Below are positions 6,443-13,346 of a stretch of 13,346 nt of DNA, one piece after another. How positions within the stretch are numbered: the stretch's first letter is position 1; the number at the start of each line of letters is the position of its first letter. The DNA is from an uncultured Caulobacteraceae bacterium. Lineage in GTDB: Bacteria > Pseudomonadota > Alphaproteobacteria > Caulobacterales > Caulobacteraceae. The DNA lies in NCBI GenBank assembly GCA_946480495.1, contig CAMLKO010000013.1, positions 1-13,346 of the forward strand, given 5' to 3'. The notes beneath the pieces are model-generated. The model was not told where the DNA came from, did no database searches, and saw only the letters and a program-made list of their open reading frames with translations. The position numbers and the translations under genes are program-made.

Positions 6443-8427
6443 TAGGGGACGGGTTCCTGGGCCGGCTGCTGCGGCTGCGGCGTCTCGGGCGTGGGCTCCT
6501 GTCTCGGACCGATGCCGATGCCTGACAGCAGGTCGCCGATGGCGTCGGCGATCGGGTTGCCCCCGCCGGGAACCTGGTCGCCGGGGATCGTCTGGGCGGC
6601 GAGCCTGGGCAGGGCCGCGGCCATGAAGTCGTGCCAGATGCCGGCCGGGATGTTGCCGCCGGTGACGCCGTGCATCGGCTTGTTGTTGTCCTTGCCCACC
6701 CACACGGCGGTGACGAAGCCGCCGGTGTAGCCGACGAACCAGGCGTCCTTGTAGTCGCTGGTGGTGCCGGTCTTGCCGGCGATGTCGTAGCCCGGGACCC
6801 TGGCCCGCGTGCCGGTGCCCTCGTTCACCACCGCGCGCATCATCTGGATCATGTAGGCCAGCGCGGGCTCGCCGATCACCAGCGCGCGCGGGGACTTGTC
6901 GACGTTGTGGTCGTAGAGCACCTGGCCGTTGGCGGTGCGGATGCGCTCGATGGCATAGCCGCGCGCCGAGAAGCCGCCGTTCGAGAAGGGCGCATAGGCC
7001 TGCGCCATCTCCAGCGGCGAGACCTCGACCGCGCCCAGCGCCATCGAGGGGTCGAGCTGGATCGGCGAGTTGATGCCGAGCCGCCGCGCGGTGGCCGCCA
7101 CGTTGCCGGTGCCCACCTGGTTGGCGAGCTGGGCGGCGGCGGTGTTGATCGACTGCGCCAGACCCGTCTGCAGGGTGATCGTGCCGAGGTAGCGGCCGGT
7201 GTAGTTCTTCGGCTGCCAGTTTCCGATGGTCACCGGCTCGTCGACGATGGTGGTCGAGGGCGTGCGGCCGGCCTCCATGGCGGTCAGATAGACGAACGGC
7301 TTGAAGGCCGAGCCCGCCTGGCGCTTGGCCATGGTCGCGCGGTCGAACTGGCTTTGCGAATAGTCGACGCCGCCGACGTAGGCGCGGATGCGGCCCTCGC
7401 CGTCGAGCGCCACCAGCGCGCCCTGCTGGACGCCCAGCTTGGCCGCGTTCGCCACGCCGCGCTTCAGCGCCGTTTCGGACGCCGCCTGGATCGGCAGGTC
7501 GAGCGTGGTCTCCACCACCAGGTCCTCGGTGGGTTCGCCCACCAGCGAGCGGACCTGGGCGTCGACCCAGTCGGTGAAGTACTGCGCCCGCTGGTTGGCC
7601 AGGATCGCCGAGACGCGGACGGGCTTGCTGATCGCCTCCTGCCGCTCCTCCTCGGAGATGGCGCCGGTCTTGACCATCTCGTCGAGCACGATGGTGGCGC
7701 GGCGCGCGGCGCGTTCGCTGGAAGAAACGGGGCTGTAGCGCGACGGCCCCTTCATCATCCCCGCCAGCAGGGCCGATTCGCCCAGCGTCAGCTTCGAGGC
7801 CGGCTTGTTGAAGTAGCGCTGCGAGGCCGCCTCGATGCCGTAGGCGCCGGCGCCGAAATAGACCCGGTTCAGGTAGAGGGAGAGGATCTCCTTCTTGGTG
7901 AACTTCATCTCCAGCCAGACGGCCAGGATCAGCTCCTGCGCCTTGCGCCGCGGCGTCTGGTCGGGCGTGAGGAAGAGGTTTCGCGCCAGCTGCTGGGTGA
8001 TGGTCGAGCCGCCGCCGACGATGCGGCCGGCCTTGATGTTCTGCACCAGCGCGCGGGTGATGCCGATCGGGTCGAAGCCGAAGTGGTGGTAGAAGCGCCG
8101 GTCCTCGATGGCGATGAAGGCGGCCGGCACATAGGGCGGCAGCTTGGCGAGATCGACCGGCGGCGCGTACTGGCTGCCCCGCACCGCCACCAGCGCGCCC
8201 GAGCGATCCAGGTACGAGATCGAGGGCTGGCGCTTGACGTCATAGAGCTTGGAGGTGTCGGGCAGGTCGGTCGCGAACACCGCGAAGAAGGCGACGACAA
8301 AGATCAGCGCCCAGACGCCCAGCACCATGCTCCAGTACAGCACCGACTGCAGCAGCGTGCGCTTGGGCCTGGGTTCCTTGGGCTGGGGAGCGGGCTTGTT
8401 GGGCCCACGGCCCTCGTTCTTCGCCAT
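6439..8427 (-). CDS. Bifunctional class A penicillin-binding protein (PBP1A family)
   Basis: A 662-residue bitopic inner-membrane enzyme that polymerises glycan strands and cross-links their peptides. A basic, proline-rich cytoplasmic tail (1-24) precedes one membrane helix (about 29-52). The GT51 glycosyltransferase domain has Glu 108 in AIEDRRFYHHFGFDP, GGSTITQQLARN (139-150), Glu 165 in RKAQELILAVWLE, and LNRVYFGAGAYGIE (186-199). The transpeptidase domain has SxxK at Ser 373-Lys 376, SIN at 426-428 and KTGT at 552-555. All catalytic motifs are intact. It is shorter than E. coli PBP1A (about 850), leaving little room for the OB-type insert. The C-terminus (about 641-662) is a Pro/Gln/Glu-rich tail, probably disordered in the periplasm. 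The start ATG 8427 gives a normal N-terminus, although its ribosome site is weak. The stop shares CTAG 6439-6442 with the convergent metallopeptidase gene. Paralogue identity (PBP1A versus related class A forms) is not resolved. Confidence 0.94.
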   Translation of the reverse strand: MAKNEGRGPNKPAPQPKEPRPKRTLLQSVLYWSMVLGVWALIFVVAFFAVFATDLPDTSKLYDVKRQPSISYLDRSGALVAVRGSQYAPPVDLAKLPPYVPAAFIAIEDRRFYHHFGFDPIGITRALVQNIKAGRIVGGGSTITQQLARNLFLTPDQTPRRKAQELILAVWLEMKFTKKEILSLYLNRVYFGAGAYGIEAASQRYFNKPASKLTLGESALLAGMMKGPSRYSPVSSSERAARRATIVLDEMVKTGAISEEERQEAISKPVRVSAILANQRAQYFTDWVDAQVRSLVGEPTEDLVVETTLDLPIQAASETALKRGVANAAKLGVQQGALVALDGEGRIRAYVGGVDYSQSQFDRATMAKRQAGSAFKPFVYLTAMEAGRTPSTTIVDEPVTIGNWQPKNYTGRYLGTITLQTGLAQSINTAAAQLANQVGTGNVAATARRLGINSPIQLDPSMALGAVEVSPLEMAQAYAPFSNGGFSARGYAIERIRTANGQVLYDHNVDKSPRALVIGEPALAYMIQMMRAVVNEGTGTRARVPGYDIAGKTGTTSDYKDAWFVGYTGGFVTAVWVGKDNNKPMHGVTGGNIPAGIWHDFMAAALPRLAAQTIPGDQVPGGGNPIADAIGDLLSGIGIGPRQEPTPETPQPQQPAQEPVPY

Positions 8428-8489
8428 ACGTGATCCGGTGGTTATCCCCCGAGCGGTCTTAGCCGAAGGTCGGGCCGCGCGCGAGGCGC

Positions 8490-8502
8490 CTTTGCAGCAA
8501 AG
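8490..8502. promoter_or_regulatory. Palindrome in the spacer between the class A PBP gene and recQ
   Basis: CTTTGC-a-GCAAAG is a perfect 6-1-6 inverted repeat in the 115-base divergent spacer 8428-8542, about 40 bases before the recQ start. Such symmetry and location suit an operator. A 13-base palindrome can also occur by chance, and I do not recognise a matching regulator. The spacer also holds GACTC (8523-8527), a possible CcrM (GANTC) methylation site. Confidence 0.3.
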
Positions 8503-8542
8503 ATTGGGCGTGTGGCCGCGGCGACTCAGTCATAAGCGGAGC

Positions 8543-10732
8543 GTGACCGCCTCGCTCGACGACGCCCGCGAAGCCCTGCGCCGCGTGTTCGGCCATGCCG
8601 AATTCCGCGGCCTGCAGGCCGATGTGATCGGCGAGGTGCTGGCGGGCAGGAGCGCGCTGGCCGTGCTGCCGACCGGCGGGGGCAAGAGCCTCTGCTACCA
8701 GATTCCGGCGCTGATCCAGCCGGGGCTGGGGCTGGTGATCTCGCCGCTGATCGCGCTGATGACCGACCAGGTCGCGGGCCTGCAGCAGTCGGGCGTGGCG
8801 GCCGAGCGGCTGGATTCCAACACCTCGCTGGACGAGCGCTCGGCGATCTGGCGGCGGATCGAGAAGGGGGAGCTGGATCTGCTCTACCTGTCGCCTGAAG
8901 GCTTGATGGCCGGCGCCACGCTGGACCGGCTCAAGCGCATTCCGCTGGCCCTGATCGCCATCGACGAGGCGCACTGCGTCAGCCAGTGGGGCCACGACTT
9001 CAGGCCCGAGTACCGGATGCTGGGGCGTCTCGCCGAGGTCTTCCCCGACGTTCCGCGCCTGGCGGTGACCGCCACCGCCGACGCGCGCACCCGCGAGGAC
9101 ATCCGCGCCGAGCTGCGGCTGGCCGGCTGCAAGGAGTTCGTCGACAGCTTCGCCCGGCCCGAACTGGCGCTGGCCGCCGAGCGCAAGCACGGCGCCGCCC
9201 ACAAGCGCGTCGTCGAGCTGGTGAAGGAGCGGCCCGGGCGCTCGGGCGTGGTCTATGCCGGGACGCGCGAGGGCGTCGAGCGGCTGACCGCGGCGCTGGT
9301 CGAGGCGGGCGTCCCGGCGCTGGCCTATCACGCCGGGCTCGACAAGCAGGTCCGCCTGGCGCGGCTCGAACAGTTCCTCGAGGCCGAGGCCGCGGTGATG
9401 GTGGCGACCATCGCGTTCGGCATGGGCGTCGACAAACCCGACGTCCGCTTCGTCATCCACGCCGATCCGCCCGCCGCCATCGAGGCCTACTGGCAGGAGA
9501 TCGGCCGCGCCGGACGCGACGGCCAGCCCGCCGACGGCATCACCCTCTACGGCTCGGCCGACCTCGCCTGGGCCGCGCGGCGGATCAAGGCGCGCGAGGT
9601 CGACGACGCGGTCAAGGGCGTGCAGCTGCGCAAGCTCTACCAGCTCTACGCCATGCTCGACGGGTCCAGCTGCCGGGCCATGGCGGTGCGGCGCTACTTC
9701 GGCGAGGAGGGCGTTGCGCCCTGCGGCCAGTGCGACATCTGCCTGGCCCCGCCCGCCGAGGTCGACGCCACCGAGGCCGCCCAGAAGGCGCTCTCGGCCG
9801 TGCACCGGCTCGGCGGCCGCTATGGCCGGGGCCGGATCGTCGAGCACCTGCTCGGCAAGACCAAGGAGCCGCACCCCTCGGAGGCGGCGATGACCACCTT
9901 CGGCGTCGGCAAGGAGTTCAGCCCGGCGGGCTGGCGCGACCTCCTGGACCAGCTGCTGTTCGAAGGCCTGCTGGTCGAGGACCCCAACGAGGGGCGGCCG
10001 CTCATTCACCTGGGCGACGTCGTCGAGGTGCGCGAGGTCTATCGCGGCGAACGGCGCGTCCTGCTGCGGCGCGCGCCGGAGAAGCACGACCCCACCACCC
10101 GCTCCGGCCGCCCGCGCAAACGCCGCGGCGGCGAGCCGCTGGAACTGGCGCCCGCCGACGCGCCGCTGTTCGAGGCCCTGCGCGCATGGCGCCGCGAGGA
10201 AGCCGCCCGCCAGCACGTCCCGCCCTACGTCATCTTCCACGACGCCACGCTGGCGGAGATTGCCCGGAAGCGGCCGGCAACCGTGTCACTACTGGCGGGC
10301 GTGTCAGGCGTCGGCGCGTCGAAGCTGGAGAAGTATGGCGAGGCCGTTCTCGGGGTGCTCCAGGGCGGCGACGGGGAGCTGTACGATCCGCCTGCCGACG
10401 CGCTCGAGCACGCCAAGTTCCTGCGGCAACAGTCGAATACGCCCGAGCGGGTGTTGTGGAGCCGCCTTCGCAGCCGCCAGCTCGACGGGCTGAAATTCAG
10501 GCGACAGCATCCTTTCGAACCCTACGTGCTCGATTTCTACTGCCCTGAGGCGAAGCTCTGCGTCGAGATCGACGGTTGGGGCCACAACATGGGCGACAGC
10601 CCGGAGCGCGACCGGCGACGCGACGCCTTCCTCGCGAGCCACGGCGTGCACACGCTGCGTATCTCCGCCAAGGACGTGATGGAAGACATCGACGAAGTCA
10701 TGTGGGCGATCCTCGGCGCGGCGCGGCGCTAG
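8543..10732 (+). CDS. recQ: RecQ DNA helicase with C-terminal DUF559 nuclease-like domain
   Basis: A 729-residue protein. Residues 5-610 are a complete bacterial RecQ, a 3'-5' ATP-dependent helicase for recombination and fork repair: FRGLQ (21-25), Walker A PTGGGKS (43-49), DEAH (141-144) with the aromatic loop CVSQWGHDFRPEY, GRAGRDGQ (321-328), a zinc site of Cys 377, 394, 397 and 400, a winged helix, and an HRDC domain (about 537-608). Normal RecQ ends there. Here about 110 residues follow (620-729) that resemble DUF559, a Vsr-like/PD-(D/E)XK family: LKFRRQ (650-655), LDF with Asp 664, and VEIDG with Glu 675 and Asp 677. There is no stop or frame break between the parts. The GTG start gives a typical N-terminus but lacks a well-spaced ribosome site, so the exact start is uncertain (GTG 8510 is an alternative); frames open further upstream overlap the PBP gene. 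The stop is three bases from an extragenic repeat. Confidence 0.93.
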   Translation: MTASLDDAREALRRVFGHAEFRGLQADVIGEVLAGRSALAVLPTGGGKSLCYQIPALIQPGLGLVISPLIALMTDQVAGLQQSGVAAERLDSNTSLDERSAIWRRIEKGELDLLYLSPEGLMAGATLDRLKRIPLALIAIDEAHCVSQWGHDFRPEYRMLGRLAEVFPDVPRLAVTATADARTREDIRAELRLAGCKEFVDSFARPELALAAERKHGAAHKRVVELVKERPGRSGVVYAGTREGVERLTAALVEAGVPALAYHAGLDKQVRLARLEQFLEAEAAVMVATIAFGMGVDKPDVRFVIHADPPAAIEAYWQEIGRAGRDGQPADGITLYGSADLAWAARRIKAREVDDAVKGVQLRKLYQLYAMLDGSSCRAMAVRRYFGEEGVAPCGQCDICLAPPAEVDATEAAQKALSAVHRLGGRYGRGRIVEHLLGKTKEPHPSEAAMTTFGVGKEFSPAGWRDLLDQLLFEGLLVEDPNEGRPLIHLGDVVEVREVYRGERRVLLRRAPEKHDPTTRSGRPRKRRGGEPLELAPADAPLFEALRAWRREEAARQHVPPYVIFHDATLAEIARKRPATVSLLAGVSGVGASKLEKYGEAVLGVLQGGDGELYDPPADALEHAKFLRQQSNTPERVLWSRLRSRQLDGLKFRRQHPFEPYVLDFYCPEAKLCVEIDGWGHNMGDSPERDRRRDAFLASHGVHTLRISAKDVMEDIDEVMWAILGAARR

Positions 10733-10735
10733 TGT

Positions 10736-10862
10736 CTTCCCCCACGCATGTGGGGGAAGTGGCCCGAAGCCGCAGGCGAGGGTCGATGGGGGAGTCCTCA
10801 CGCTTCCCTCATCGACCCTCCAGCTATCGCTGTCGGGCCACTTCTCCCGCAAGCGGGAGAAG
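10736..10862. repeat. Symmetrical extragenic repeat with terminal hairpins, between convergent recQ and the TM-repeat gene
   Basis: Two imperfect inverted arms, 10736-10794 and 10803-10862, read outside-in as the same design: a GC-rich hairpin, then TGGCCCGA, a variable stretch, and AGGGTCGATG. The left hairpin pairs CTTCCCCCAC with GTGGGGGAAG around GCAT (10736-10759). The right pairs CTTCTCCCG with CGGGAGAAG around a four-base loop (10841-10862). Compensating changes keep both stems paired while the bases differ, which argues for selection on, or a shared mechanism for, the structure. I recall extragenic repeats of this look as common in Caulobacterales and neighbouring alphaproteobacteria. 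It fills the whole gap between convergent genes and may also act as a two-way transcription stop, although no T-tract follows. It encodes nothing. Confidence 0.85.
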
Positions 10863-10864
10863 AC

Positions 10865-12148
10865 TCAATCGCCCGCCTTCTTCCGGTTCTGCAGGCGGCT
10901 GACCCATTCGTCGGTGAGGCGGGCGGCGGCTTCGCGGCCGCCTAGGCCGAAGGCCAGGGCGACGGCGACCGCCGCGGCGCCGAGCGTCAGGCCGAACGCC
11001 AGGATCACGATCTCGTCGGCGAGGCCCATGAACGACAGGCCCATGGCGGTGGCGAGCGCGATAGTCGCCCACCTGACGATGTCGGAGGCGAAGCGGTCGG
11101 CGTTGTTGGTCGAGCGGTCGATGGCGTTGGCCAGGAGGTCGGCGATCAGCACCCCGGCGGTGATGATCGCGCCGCCGACCAGCACCCGGCCGGCGAGGTT
11201 GACCACCTCCTGCAGGATCTCGGCGATGGCGACAAACTGGAGGAGCCGCGCGGCCTCGATGGCCGAGAAGGCGATGATCGCCCACATCACCAGCCAGGCG
11301 ACGACCTTGGACGGCGTCACCCTGGCCGTGACGGGCGGCAGCGGCGCGTCCTCCATGCCTTCGCTCACCGTGGTCGCGGTGGGCGCGGGCGGCTCGGGGG
11401 TGAATGAGGAGAAGCTCGACAGCTGGCCGATGGCGCGGTCGAAGCCGGTGGCCGGCAGCAGGCGCTCGACCAGGCTCGCCACCCAGCGGCCGATGAAGAA
11501 GCCGATGGCGAGCACGATGGCCGCCGCCAGCACCAGCGGAATGGCGTTCAGCACCGTCGTCAGCACGGTGATCGCCGGCTGCGAGATGGCCTCGATGTTC
11601 AGCGCCTGCAGCGCCGCCACCGCGATCGGGATGATGATGAGCACGAAGACCAGCGTGCCCAGCACATTGGCGAGCCCGGCCTGGCTGATCGCCGGCAGGC
11701 CCATGTTCTCCAGCGCCCGATCCACGTTGGCCGCCTGCAGCGCCGCGGTGACCACCCGTCTCGCGAGCGTGGCGATGATGTAGCCGATGAAGAAGATCAG
11801 CCCCGCGCCGATCACGTTGGGGATGTAGCCGAAGGTCGTCGTGAGCAGGGTGTTCAGCGGCCCGGCCGCCTGGCCGAGGTCGAGCACGTTCAGCGCCGCG
11901 ACCACGCCGACCAGCAGGATCAGCCAGTAGGCCACGTCGCCGATCCGCGCGCCCAGCGTCTGGTGCGCCTCGAGGCCCTGGTTATGGGTGGTCACGCCCG
12001 GCAGCCGGTCGAGGGCCTTGGCCAGCGCCCACTTCAGCGCCCGTCCCACGATCCAGGCGACCAGGACGATGGCGATGGCGAAGATGATGCGCGGGCCCCA
12101 GAGCTGGGCCTGAGCGCTCCACTGGTCCACGTTCGGATCGTTGTACAT
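10865..12148 (-). CDS. Membrane protein of repeated MscS-associated TM helices (PF05552-type)
   Basis: A 427-residue polytopic membrane protein annotated in this family as a mechanosensitive-channel-related or TM-helix repeat protein. Two stretches align without gaps, 99-146 and 193-240: each goes from TLLTTTFGYIP / TVLTTVLNAIP through a glycine-rich helix to a basic segment and ends DRAL / DRAI. Weaker copies are visible near 16-49 and 310-345. The C-terminus ends with a glycine/alanine-rich helix and FGLGGREAAAR (400-410), the motif that closes these repeats and resembles the MscS pore helix. I see no MscS beta-domain after it, so channel activity is unproven. A hydrophilic loop rich in Pro, Thr and Ser (about 244-280) splits the repeats. 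ATG 12148 has GGAG nine bases upstream. It follows gyrB on the same strand after 79 bases and may be read through from it. Confidence 0.82.
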   Translation of the reverse strand: MYNDPNVDQWSAQAQLWGPRIIFAIAIVLVAWIVGRALKWALAKALDRLPGVTTHNQGLEAHQTLGARIGDVAYWLILLVGVVAALNVLDLGQAAGPLNTLLTTTFGYIPNVIGAGLIFFIGYIIATLARRVVTAALQAANVDRALENMGLPAISQAGLANVLGTLVFVLIIIPIAVAALQALNIEAISQPAITVLTTVLNAIPLVLAAAIVLAIGFFIGRWVASLVERLLPATGFDRAIGQLSSFSSFTPEPPAPTATTVSEGMEDAPLPPVTARVTPSKVVAWLVMWAIIAFSAIEAARLLQFVAIAEILQEVVNLAGRVLVGGAIITAGVLIADLLANAIDRSTNNADRFASDIVRWATIALATAMGLSFMGLADEIVILAFGLTLGAAAVAVALAFGLGGREAAARLTDEWVSRLQNRKKAGD

Positions 12149-12227
12149 GGCGAGGTTCTCCAGCCGGCGCGATCAAGCTCGGCTGGACGCAAACTCTGCC
12201 ACAGGCTGGCCGGTTCCGGCAGGGGGT

Positions 12228-13346
12228 TTAGACGTCGACCTCGGCGTCGAGGGCGTTTTCCTGGATGAATTCGCGGCGGGGTTCGACCAGTTCGCCCATC
12301 AGGCGCGCGAACATGTCGTCGGCGTCGTCGGCGTGGGCGACCTTGACCTGCAGCAGGGTGCGGGCGTCGGCGTCGAGCGTCGTCTCCCACAGCTGCTGCG
12401 GGTTCATTTCGCCAAGGCCCTTGTAGCGCTGGATGGCGAGGCCCTTGCGCCCGGCGTCCATGACCGCCGCGACGAGGTCGAGCGGGCCGCGCACCGTGGT
12501 GCTCTTGTCCTTGCGCCGGAAGATGGCGGGCTTTTCGAAGGTCTTCGCCAATTCGACCGCGCGTTCCGCCAGGCGCCGCGCGTCGGCCGCGTGCAGCGTC
12601 AGGTCGTCGAGGACGATGCTCTCGGAGACGCCGCGCTTGATGCGGCTGAACACATAGCCGCCGCCGGTCGCCGCCGTCTCGCCGGTCCAGGCGCCGTCGC
12701 CTTCTTCGGCGTAGAGGTCGAGGCGCGCGGCCGCGGCGGCCATGTCCGGCTTCTTGCCGAACAGCCCCGCCAGCGCCGCCTGCTCGATGGCGAAGGCCGG
12801 CGCGCGGGCCGACAGCCGCTCGACGTTGGCCTTGGCGCCGCGCGCGGTCATCACCTGGGCCAGCAGGTCGCGCCCGGTCAGCCGCTCGCCGGAGGAGAGG
12901 TCCAGCTCGGCGCCGTCGACGCCCTCGTCGATCAGGAAGGTCTCGTACTCGGCGTCGTCCTTCAGGTAGCGGGAGGACTTGCCCTTGGTCGCCTTATAGA
13001 GCGGCGGCTGGGCGATATAGAGGTAGCCGCGCTCGATCACCTGCGGCATCTGCCGGTAGAAGAAGGTGAGCAGCAGCGTGCGGATGTGGGCGCCGTCGAC
13101 GTCGGCGTCGGTCATGATCACGATCCGGTGGTAGCGGATCTTCTCGATGTCGAAGTCGTCGCGGCCGATCCCGGCGCCGAGCGCGGTGATCAGCGTGCCG
13201 ACCTGCTCGGACGACAGCATCTTGTCGAAGCGGGCGCGCTCGACGTTGAGGATCTTGCCGCGCAGGGGCAGCACCGCCTGGTTCTCGCGGTTTCTCGCCT
13301 GCTTGGCCGAGCCGCCGGCGGAATCGCCCTCGACGATGAAGATTTC
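12228..13346 (-). CDS. gyrB: DNA gyrase subunit B, C-terminal part (runs off the window)
   Basis: The last 372 residues of GyrB, the ATPase subunit of DNA gyrase, which with GyrA introduces negative supercoils and is the target of coumarin drugs. The 5' part, including the ATPase domain, lies beyond the right edge. The visible segment opens inside the TOPRIM domain with EGDSAGG (visible residues 6-12), followed by [10 protein letters not shown] and the metal-binding DADVDG (80-85). The conserved C-terminal block [13 protein letters not shown] (308-320) and the ending [18 protein letters not shown] mark GyrB rather than ParE. Between them lies the roughly 150-residue insert typical of Gram-negative GyrB. 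The frame is intact to its TAA stop. Promoter and start are not in view. Confidence 0.97.
   Translation of the reverse strand, partial: EIFIVEGDSAGGSAKQARNRENQAVLPLRGKILNVERARFDKMLSSEQVGTLITALGAGIGRDDFDIEKIRYHRIVIMTDADVDGAHIRTLLLTFFYRQMPQVIERGYLYIAQPPLYKATKGKSSRYLKDDAEYETFLIDEGVDGAELDLSSGERLTGRDLLAQVMTARGAKANVERLSARAPAFAIEQAALAGLFGKKPDMAAAAARLDLYAEEGDGAWTGETAATGGGYVFSRIKRGVSESIVLDDLTLHAADARRLAERAVELAKTFEKPAIFRRKDKSTTVRGPLDLVAAVMDAGRKGLAIQRYKGLGEMNPQQLWETTLDADARTLLQVKVAHADDADDMFARLMGELVEPRREFIQENALDAEVDV

Noticed and set aside
6631..8433. A 600-codon open frame on the plus strand, antisense to the class A PBP gene.
   Set aside because: No recognisable domain and biased composition; every PBP catalytic motif is intact on the other strand.
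8459..10240. A 593-codon open frame on the minus strand, antisense to recQ.
   Set aside because: Composition artefact of a GC-rich gene; the RecQ frame carries all helicase motifs.
10736..10862. The paired hairpins as a CRISPR fragment, tRNA or insertion-sequence end.
   Set aside because: There are only two inverted, not direct, copies with no spacers, no cloverleaf, and no transposase or target duplication. An extragenic repeat fits better.
12149..12227. A terminator after gyrB (around GCCGG-TT-CCGGC).
   Set aside because: The loop would be too small for the full stem, the remaining stem is short, and no T-tract follows, so I cannot support an intrinsic terminator.

Overview
The window is compact, very GC-rich bacterial chromosome. 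It fits an alphaproteobacterium, most plausibly Caulobacterales (Caulobacter/Phenylobacterium-like). The basis is third-codon positions almost all G/C, a RegB/RegA-type redox two-component pair beside a SCO/SenC gene, an intracellular PHA depolymerase with the MLYxLHE start, and a hairpin-ended extragenic repeat of a style I recall from this group. The genus is inference. I see no rRNA, tRNA, CRISPR array, insertion sequence or prophage gene. No gap between genes exceeds about 135 bases.

Layout, left to right. (1) 76-1710, plus strand: a membrane methyltransferase of the MddA (methanethiol S-methyltransferase) type, then undecaprenyl-diphosphatase UppP. (2) 1707-4360: a redox-sensing module, with response regulator RegA/ActR/PrrA and sensor kinase RegB/ActS/PrrB on the minus strand, and a divergent SCO1/SenC/PrrC copper and thiol protein. 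(3) 4419-6442, plus strand: a candidate PhaR operator, the PHA depolymerase PhaZ (TTG start), and a YgjP-like zinc metallopeptidase whose start overlaps the phaZ stop. (4) 6439-8427, minus strand: a bifunctional class A penicillin-binding protein. (5) 8543-10732, plus strand: a RecQ helicase with an extra C-terminal DUF559 (Vsr/PD-(D/E)XK-like) nuclease-type domain. (6) 10736-10862: a symmetrical extragenic repeat. (7) 10865-12148, minus strand: a membrane protein built of repeated MscS-associated TM helices. (8) 12228 to the right edge, minus strand: the C-terminal part of GyrB, whose N-terminus lies outside the window.

Functional links: RegB has both known redox inputs of its family (quinone motif and switch cysteine) and sits with its regulator and a cytochrome-oxidase assembly protein, so this block probably adjusts respiration to oxygen and redox state. 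PhaZ next door mobilises stored carbon. UppP and the class A PBP both serve peptidoglycan synthesis but are not adjacent. RecQ and GyrB are DNA-topology and repair housekeeping genes.

The most unusual object is the RecQ-DUF559 fusion. Its extra domain keeps the expected acidic residues, is less GC-rich at third codon positions than the helicase core, and ends three bases before the extragenic repeat. Also notable are two convergent gene pairs whose stop codons share one CTAG palindrome (1707-1710 and 6439-6442), and an exact CTGC-N3-GCAG site just upstream of phaZ.
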